Source: Candidatus Equimonas enterica (GTDB lineage Bacteria; Bacteroidota; Bacteroidia; Bacteroidales; Bacteroidaceae). Taken from it: DNA of 19,511 nt. Each line of letters begins with the position of its first letter. Positions within the stretch are counted from its first letter, which is position 1. This document shows, in pieces, positions 14,245 through 19,511 of the stretch. Under the pieces are notes generated by a model that ran no database searches, was not told where the DNA came from, and was given only the letters and a program-made list of their open reading frames with translations. A program made the translations under genes and the position numbers. The stretch spans positions 1-19,511 of the forward strand of contig JAGHRU010000229.1 of the NCBI GenBank assembly GCA_018066225.1, in the 5' to 3' direction.

Positions 14245-16530
14245 TTATTTACCTTGGAGCATTTCGTCCATACCTACGGCTGCGCGCTTACCATCGCCCA
14301 TAGCGAGGATGACGGTGGCCGCACCACGCACGATGTCTCCACCTGCGAAGATGGTAGGAATGTTGCTCTGCATATTCTCATCGACCTCGATGATGTTCTT
14401 CCAGCCGAGTTTCAAGCCGTCCACCGAGAGCGGCACGATAGGATTGGGACTCACGCCGACAGCCACGACGACGAGGTCGCAAGGGATGGTCTCCGTGGCA
14501 CCGGGAATGGGCACTGGACGACGGCGGCCGCTCTCGTCGGGTGCACCGAGCTCCATCTTCTGCAGCACGACCTCCTTGACACGGCCTTGCTCATCAGCGT
14601 GATACTCTATCGGGTTGCGAAGGTTCATGAAGCGGATACCTTCCTCCTTGGCGTGACGACGCTCTTCGAGGCGTGCCGGCATCTCCTCCTCGCTGCGACG
14701 ATAGACGATAGTGGCCGTCTCTGCACCCAAGCGGATAGCGGTGCGCACAGCGTCCATAGCGGTGTTGCCACCACCTACGACCAGCACATTCTTACCCATA
14801 GGCAGGGGCGTGTCGGCCTTCTGGCTGGATGCCTCCATGAGGTTGCAGCGTATGAGATACTCGTTGCTGGTGAGGATGCCGGCGTAGTTCTCACCAGGGA
14901 TGTTCATAAAGTTGGAGAGGCCTGCACCCGTAGCCACGAAGATGCCTTCAAAGCCCTGTTCCTCCAATTCCTTGACGCTGATGGTCTGGCCAACGATACA
15001 GTTGGTGACGAACTTCACGCCGAGTGCTTCCAAGTTCTTAATCTCGTGATCCACGATGCTGTTGGGGAGGCAGAACTCGGGAATGCCATACTTGAGCACA
15101 CCGCCCACCTCGTGGAGTGCCTCAAAGACCGTGACATCGTAACCCATCTTGGCCATGTCGCCGGCAAAAGCCAAACCTGCAGGGCCAGAGCCGATGGCAG
15201 CGACGCGCTTTGCACCTTTGGGAGCCACACGAGGCTGCATGGGCTCGGCATGTTCGCGCTCATAGTCGGCCACGAAACGCTCAAGGTTACCAATGGAGAT
15301 GGCTTTGCGGCCTGTCTTGACATATATACAGCCACCTTCGCATTGCACTTCCTGCGGACATACGCGGCCACAGACGGCAGGCAGCGATGTGGTCTGCTTG
15401 AGGATTTCGGCTGCGGCATGGAAGTCGCCCTTGGCTACTTCGGCTATAAATCCAGGGATATTGTTGTGGACAGGACAGCCCTCTACGCAGCCCGGCTTCT
15501 TACAGTGCAGACAACGCTGAGCTTCCTGCTGTGCCAATGCAGGCGTGAAGCCCAGATTGACTTCGGCATTGAAGAGATGCACGCGTTCTTCGGCGTCGAG
15601 TTCGGGCATCGTGACGCGCTCAATAGCCATGCGATCCTTGGGCTTGAGTTCAGGCATAGGGTGTACCTCGTAAGCCTCTTCGCTCACAACGGGTGTAGCA
15701 GGCTGTACGATGCCGAAAGTATGGCCGCTTGCTGCGGCTTCCTCTTGCTCACGATAGGCTTCGAGACGCTGCTCGATGTTTTCGAAATCTACCTGATGAC
15801 CGTCGAAGATAGGCCCATCGACGCAGACATATTTCGTCTTGCCATCGACCATAACGCGGCATGCGCCACACATACCCGTACCATCGACCATGATGGTGCT
15901 CAGCGCTACATCGGTGGGAATACCCAGAGCCTTGGTCGTGGCACAGCAAGTCTTCATCATCTTCACCTTGCCGATGGCCAAGCACTTATCTACATGCTCC
16001 TCAGCGGCTACACGCTCCACGGCGGCTGCGACGGCACATTTACCGTCTGTACTGCACGCTTTGGTCACGACCTCTACACGGTCGCAGATGGCTGTCAGCT
16101 CTGCCTCGAGGATAATGCTTTCCTTGCACTTACCCACCAAGAGGGTAACAACGCGGTTGCCTGCTGCTTTGAGTGCCTTGGCCATGGGCATAAGCCATGC
16201 TGCACCTATGCCACCAGCGACACACAAGACTGTGCCAAAGTTATCCACTTGCGCAGCACGTCCCAACGGGCCTACGACATCGTGGATGGCATCACCCACG
16301 CCGAGCGCACAGAGGGCCTGCGTAGTGTGACCTTTGACCTTAATGACGAATGTAATGGTGCCCTTGTTAGCGTCGCTATCAGCTATGGCAAAGGGGACAC
16401 GCTCACCGACTTCGTCCAGGCGGACGATGGCGAAATGACCAGCACGTTGGCTGCGAGCAATCATCGGCGCTTCTACTTCCAATTTGAAGGTGCGCTCATT
16501 GAGTTGTTCCTTTGATACTATCTTATACAT
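14245..16530 (-). CDS. Fused NfnA/NfnB-like flavoprotein (PyrK-like reductase plus GltD-like oxidoreductase)
   Basis: This is a 761-residue fusion. Residues 1-250 resemble ferredoxin-NADP reductase-like electron-transfer subunits (PyrK, SudB, NfnA), with FAD-binding ERVPFAIADSD, an NAD-binding VAGGIGAAWLMP (about 104-115) and a [2Fe-2S] site at D216, C221, C224 and C236. Residues 310-761 resemble GltD/NfnB/SudA. The two [4Fe-4S] sets are C340, C343, C348, C352 and C387, C391, C397, C401. The FAD motif GSGPAG is at 447-452, the NADP motif GGGNTA at 586-591, and AGGD lies near the end. By homology it may move electrons between NADH, NADPH and ferredoxin, as bifurcating NfnAB does. Databases often call this fusion dihydroorotate dehydrogenase electron subunit/glutamate synthase; neither a PyrD nor a GltB partner is present here. 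It has its own promoter and terminator. Confidence 0.92.
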   Translation of the reverse strand: MYKIVSKEQLNERTFKLEVEAPMIARSQRAGHFAIVRLDEVGERVPFAIADSDANKGTITFVIKVKGHTTQALCALGVGDAIHDVVGPLGRAAQVDNFGTVLCVAGGIGAAWLMPMAKALKAAGNRVVTLLVGKCKESIILEAELTAICDRVEVVTKACSTDGKCAVAAAVERVAAEEHVDKCLAIGKVKMMKTCCATTKALGIPTDVALSTIMVDGTGMCGACRVMVDGKTKYVCVDGPIFDGHQVDFENIEQRLEAYREQEEAAASGHTFGIVQPATPVVSEEAYEVHPMPELKPKDRMAIERVTMPELDAEERVHLFNAEVNLGFTPALAQQEAQRCLHCKKPGCVEGCPVHNNIPGFIAEVAKGDFHAAAEILKQTTSLPAVCGRVCPQEVQCEGGCIYVKTGRKAISIGNLERFVADYEREHAEPMQPRVAPKGAKRVAAIGSGPAGLAFAGDMAKMGYDVTVFEALHEVGGVLKYGIPEFCLPNSIVDHEIKNLEALGVKFVTNCIVGQTISVKELEEQGFEGIFVATGAGLSNFMNIPGENYAGILTSNEYLIRCNLMEASSQKADTPLPMGKNVLVVGGGNTAMDAVRTAIRLGAETATIVYRRSEEEMPARLEERRHAKEEGIRFMNLRNPIEYHADEQGRVKEVVLQKMELGAPDESGRRRPVPIPGATETIPCDLVVVAVGVSPNPIVPLSVDGLKLGWKNIIEVDENMQSNIPTIFAGGDIVRGAATVILAMGDGKRAAVGMDEMLQGK

Positions 16531-16563
16531 GATGTTTTATGTTGTGATAATTCATTTGCACCG

Positions 16564-16571
16564 CAAAGTTA
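16564..16571 (-). promoter_or_regulatory. Candidate -7 box of the NfnAB-like gene
   Basis: On the minus strand TAACTTTG (16571-16564) matches the Bacteroidota -7 consensus TAnnTTTG, about 34 bases before the ATG at 16530. No TTTG stands 19-21 bases upstream; only GTTG at 17 bases is near. The -33 region would fall within the terminator of the preceding gene. The call rests on the -7 box and position. Confidence 0.5.
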
Positions 16572-16573
16572 CA

Positions 16574-16614
16574 AAAAATCTTGGACTTCAACGCAGAAGA
16601 AGCCCAAGATTTTT
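16574..16614 (-). terminator. Intrinsic terminator after the zinc-ribbon lipoprotein gene
   Basis: On the minus strand AAAAATCTTGGGCTTC (16614-16599) pairs with GAAGTCCAAGATTTTT (16589-16574), with one G-T wobble and a 9-base loop. The stem ends in a run of six Ts (16578-16573). It begins 10 bases after the stop of the zinc-ribbon gene. Confidence 0.85.
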
Positions 16615-16624
16615 GCAGGAAGCC

Positions 16625-17677
16625 CTACACATTCTTCGTGCCGCAGCGGCTGCAAACGCGAGAAGCCGGTAAGGGCGCGCCACACTGGCCGCATACATAG
16701 TCGGTCGTCCCTACGCATCGGTGGCGATGGTATGCCCATAGCCAATAGAGTGGTAAGCAGACATAGCCTATATAATAAGGTGTGGTGAAAGTGAAGAAAA
16801 GATAGACCAGCATACAGATGCCAGCCAAGCCAGCCAAATAGGATATGGCATTGACGACATCGGGTTGCTTGCGTACATCGTCGATGACGGCGATACCGAC
16901 AATAAGCATCGCCCAGATGGAAGCCACAAAGACAGCAAGCGCAGGCGGTAAAGAGAAAGGATTGAGCGTCGGGTGGAAGTAGTACGCACTCCATGTGTAG
17001 GGAGCGAAGTGCTGCACACTGGCACAAAGAACAGCGCTACCACTGACGACCAAACATAGCAGCGTGGGATACAGACTCGGGATATCGTTGAAATGCACCA
17101 AACGGAAGTGCTCGTGGCGAAAACTTTGTAGTAGAAATGCAAAAACAACAAGCCCCAGCAGCAGCAGTGCCACCACGATACGCTGATCGGAGAAGCCGAT
17201 GATGAATGACGATATAATACTGTCGGGGTGTGCCTGCTGGAGCAGTTCGCTCTCACGCACCCATCCTGCGGTGTATTCGTTAGTGGCTACTTTTACCCAC
17301 ACACTGTCGATAGAGTCGGCAGGACAAAGCATCAGTGCTGCCACCTTGATAGTCTTGCCAATAGATACGGTCAGCGAGTCGTCGGTTTCTACATTGGAAG
17401 GGACGGCCACTATGGGCAATACGGCTCTCAGACGCAAGGTGTCGATGGTGCGCATGACATACCCTTTCCAATAATGATGTGTGGCACAAAAGTAAGCCGA
17501 GTCCACCGAATAACCATCAGCAGAAAGTAGCGAAGAAGTCATAGGCAGCGTGCCTGAAATGCTGTCAAGGCGACTGGCTGGTTTCTGACCTTCGCGAGCT
17601 GCGTGAGGATTGCGGCACGCTGTCAAGACGAGCAGCACACACAAGCAGAAAAACCAAGTAAAACGAACAAATTGCAT
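16625..17677 (-). CDS. Putative membrane lipoprotein with SH3-like domain and C-terminal zinc ribbon
   Basis: This 350-residue protein has an uncertain role. Residues 1-21 form a lipoprotein-type signal ending LVLTAC, with C21 as the likely lipidated residue. Residues 22-160 look extracytoplasmic, with a possible SH3-like fold near 105-145 (KVATNEYTAGWVRESEL). Five hydrophobic segments follow, at about 166-184, 204-221, 246-265, 277-296 and 302-317. The end is a zinc ribbon with C329-x2-C332 and C342-x2-C345. If the first domain is periplasmic, five membrane passes place the ribbon in the cytoplasm. It starts 35 bases after the U32-family gene on the same strand and is probably co-transcribed with it, ending at the terminator at 16574-16614. 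The function is not known from sequence; the domain order is described, not assigned. Confidence 0.78.
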   Translation of the reverse strand: MQFVRFTWFFCLCVLLVLTACRNPHAAREGQKPASRLDSISGTLPMTSSLLSADGYSVDSAYFCATHHYWKGYVMRTIDTLRLRAVLPIVAVPSNVETDDSLTVSIGKTIKVAALMLCPADSIDSVWVKVATNEYTAGWVRESELLQQAHPDSIISSFIIGFSDQRIVVALLLLGLVVFAFLLQSFRHEHFRLVHFNDIPSLYPTLLCLVVSGSAVLCASVQHFAPYTWSAYYFHPTLNPFSLPPALAVFVASIWAMLIVGIAVIDDVRKQPDVVNAISYLAGLAGICMLVYLFFTFTTPYYIGYVCLPLYWLWAYHRHRCVGTTDYVCGQCGAPLPASRVCSRCGTKNV

Positions 17678-17712
17678 AGGCCGATGAGATGAAACAGTAG
17701 GACAATAGCGGT

Positions 17713-19511
17713 TTACGGACGACTGCTGTTTACGGTCATCTCGCAGCGCTGACAGTCGAAATGTAGCGGAAAGACGCGTCCGTCGCCGAGGCGTAGAGCG
17801 GCGATGCGTCTGCCGTTAGCCTCGCCCTTTTGCTCTCGACTGCAAAGTCCAAACGCATAGCGCAGACAATGACGGCAGGTCATCAAAGGGGTGCCATCGG
17901 CGTTGTTGCCTTTGAGTTCAAAGGCAGAGATGCTCTTCACGCCGTGACGAGAGAGGAAGGTCACTGCGGCAGTGTTGGCTACATTACGTTGAAGCGGCGG
18001 CTGCACGCGTCCCGTAAGCGGGTGATGCTCTGGGTTCTCTTTATCTGCAAAAGGCTGGCGGCACAATGCTTCCACCCCTTGGCGACGCCACTGGCTGAGG
18101 TCGGAAGAAGGTATGAAGTAGGCTTCATCAAAAAGCACCTGCACGTCGATGGCCTCAAAGACGGTAGTGCCCAACTTCGAGAGTTGGCGTATGATATTTT
18201 CTCTCTGTGGCGTACGTGCCATTTGGTGGGCTGCGGCGAAGGTCAATGTCACCGCTCTCCCACCCTCATCATGCATCTCCAGTGCAAAACCTTCGGGGAC
18301 GGAGCGAAGCGCGATGTGCAGTGCGATGCGACGCTCTGCCGAGGGCTTTTGCAGGACATTGTCGAAGGCGACATCCGCGTTACGGTAGAGAGGCATCCCG
18401 ACAGCGATACCCTGTAAATCGGCACGCGGGGAAAAGCGCAGCACATTGCCCTCTGCCTTATTGACACGCAGCCCTTGGAGCGTGCGATCTTGGTCGAAAT
18501 AACAAATACCGTCGCCCGCATGAAACGTCAGCGGCGACTTCACCACGATGAAATCGCGGCCTTTGCTGACGACTTGTCCCGCCTTCTCTCCGATAGACTT
18601 CGGTGTGTCAAACTGCCATAAATCCGACGTGCGCTGATGCAGGAGGTACTGGGTGAAGCCGCGATTGAAGGACTTGTGCACATCGGGCTTAAAGGTGTAG
18701 CGACTTCGCCCGTATGATGCACGGCCATAGGTCGTGGGATACTTGGCAATGACTGCGTCAATGCACTCACGGTAATAGGCCGTTACATTTTTGACATAGG
18801 CCATATCTTTGAGTCGTCCTTCTATCTTAAACGAGACGACGCCAGCCTCCATCAATGTCTCTATGCTTTGGCTGCGATTCATGTCTCGCAACGACAAGAG
18901 ATGTTTGTCGCGGACAATGACTTCTCCCTGGTCGTCCAGGAGATCAAACTTCATACGGCAAAATTGCGCACATGCCCCACGGTTTGCACTTCGGCCGAAA
19001 CAGTGTTGCGAGGCATAGCACCGACCGCTATAACTCACGCACAATGCGCCGTGAACGAAGACTTCCAAAGGAACGGAAGTGGCAGCGCGAATACTTTTGA
19101 TTTGTTCCAAAGAAAGTTCTCTCGCCAATACCACTTGCTGATAACCAACTGCCTCGAGCCACTGCACCTGCTCCACAGTGCAGTTGTCCATCTGCGTGGA
19201 AGCGTGTAGCGGAATGGGTGGCAGTTGGAGCTCGTGTAGCGCATAGTCTTGCGTGATGAGGGCATCCACCCCGATAGCATAAAGGCGATGTATCAACTGC
19301 TCCACCTCGGGGAGTTCCTCTTCGTAGAGGATGGTGTTGAGTGTGACATAGACTTTCGCCTCGTATTGATGGGCAAAGTCGCACAATCGCTGGATGTCTT
19401 CAATGCTATTGCCTGCCATTTGGCGTGCACCAAAAGCTGGACCTCCGATATACACTGCGTCGGCACCGTGGAGAATGGCCTCTATGCCTATTGCAGCATC
19501 GCGGGCTGGGG
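17713..19511 (-). CDS. U32-family peptidase-like protein (RlhA/YdcP type), N-terminus beyond the window
   Basis: About 598 residues are visible, running off the right edge. The first visible residues, PARDAAIGIEAILHGADAVY, match the family start LLAPA..., so only a handful of residues are missing. The U32 signature EVFVHGALCVSYSGRCY, then CxxxNRGxCAQFCR-type cysteines and FKIEGRLKDMAYV, are clear. A long C-terminal domain follows, with RHCLRYAFGLC and a terminal HFDCQRCE. This architecture is that of E. coli RlhA, which makes 5-hydroxycytidine in 23S rRNA, rather than of a secreted collagenase; no signal peptide is expected. The conserved cysteines may hold an iron-sulphur cluster in the family. 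A GTG at 19453-19455 is internal (the Val of AVYIGGP), not the start. The zinc-ribbon gene follows after 35 bases. Confidence 0.9.
   Translation of the reverse strand, partial: PARDAAIGIEAILHGADAVYIGGPAFGARQMAGNSIEDIQRLCDFAHQYEAKVYVTLNTILYEEELPEVEQLIHRLYAIGVDALITQDYALHELQLPPIPLHASTQMDNCTVEQVQWLEAVGYQQVVLARELSLEQIKSIRAATSVPLEVFVHGALCVSYSGRCYASQHCFGRSANRGACAQFCRMKFDLLDDQGEVIVRDKHLLSLRDMNRSQSIETLMEAGVVSFKIEGRLKDMAYVKNVTAYYRECIDAVIAKYPTTYGRASYGRSRYTFKPDVHKSFNRGFTQYLLHQRTSDLWQFDTPKSIGEKAGQVVSKGRDFIVVKSPLTFHAGDGICYFDQDRTLQGLRVNKAEGNVLRFSPRADLQGIAVGMPLYRNADVAFDNVLQKPSAERRIALHIALRSVPEGFALEMHDEGGRAVTLTFAAAHQMARTPQRENIIRQLSKLGTTVFEAIDVQVLFDEAYFIPSSDLSQWRRQGVEALCRQPFADKENPEHHPLTGRVQPPLQRNVANTAAVTFLSRHGVKSISAFELKGNNADGTPLMTCRHCLRYAFGLCSREQKGEANGRRIAALRLGDGRVFPLHFDCQRCEMTVNSSRP

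Noticed and set aside
14233..16515. A 760-codon open frame on the plus strand
   Set aside because: It is exactly antisense to the NfnAB-like gene, whose motifs are unambiguous. The product shows no recognisable domain and is a by-product of codon bias.
19453..19455. GTG as the start codon of the U32-family gene
   Set aside because: The frame continues to the window edge and encodes the conserved N-terminal ARDAAIGIEAILHGADA segment. The GTG encodes the Val of AVYIGGP.

Overview
The window comes from a member of the Bacteroidota, most likely the order Bacteroidales and perhaps Prevotella-like. Three things support this. Two promoters match the Bacteroidota-specific form (TTTG, 20 bases, TAnnTTTG), Shine-Dalgarno sequences are largely absent, and several proteins are typical of the phylum: a DUF1573 protein, a fused NfnA/NfnB-type (GltD-like) flavoprotein, a receptor of the TonB-dependent class and a class-II-type PyrF. 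Base composition looks even across the window. I see no integrase, transposase, phage gene, CRISPR array or tRNA gene. The gene content is almost entirely housekeeping.

Layout: a Gfo/Idh/MocA oxidoreductase (92-1081, minus) is divergent from a long plus-strand block (1313-8902). That block holds pyrB-pyrI-glyA, a DUF1573 protein, a mannose-1-phosphate guanylyltransferase, mutY, an RlmD/RumA-type 23S rRNA methyltransferase and an unrecognised protein. It meets a minus-strand block (8980 to the right edge) at a strong bidirectional terminator (8924-8965). In order of transcription, the minus block runs: a U32-family protein (its N-terminus lies beyond the window), a zinc-ribbon membrane lipoprotein, the NfnAB-like fusion, pyrF, a TonB-dependent receptor and htpG.

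Working together: PyrB/PyrI form aspartate transcarbamoylase and PyrF makes UMP, so two parts of pyrimidine synthesis are present but on opposite strands. GlyA supplies one-carbon units. ManC makes GDP-mannose for surface glycans. MutY and RlmD serve DNA repair and rRNA modification, and HtpG is the bacterial Hsp90.

The most unusual signal is non-coding. Three intergenic elements are built on an exact 22-bp period, about two helical turns, with a GGGCA/TGCCC core recurring each period. One (6640-6727) has four tandem units after mutY. A second (1-39, cut by the left edge) has the same unit order and lies at nearly the same distance after the oxidoreductase stop. The third (13223-13336) is a 114-bp element with inverted arms that fills most of the pyrF/TonB-receptor gap. 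I know of no named family that matches them. They are the best candidate here for something undescribed.
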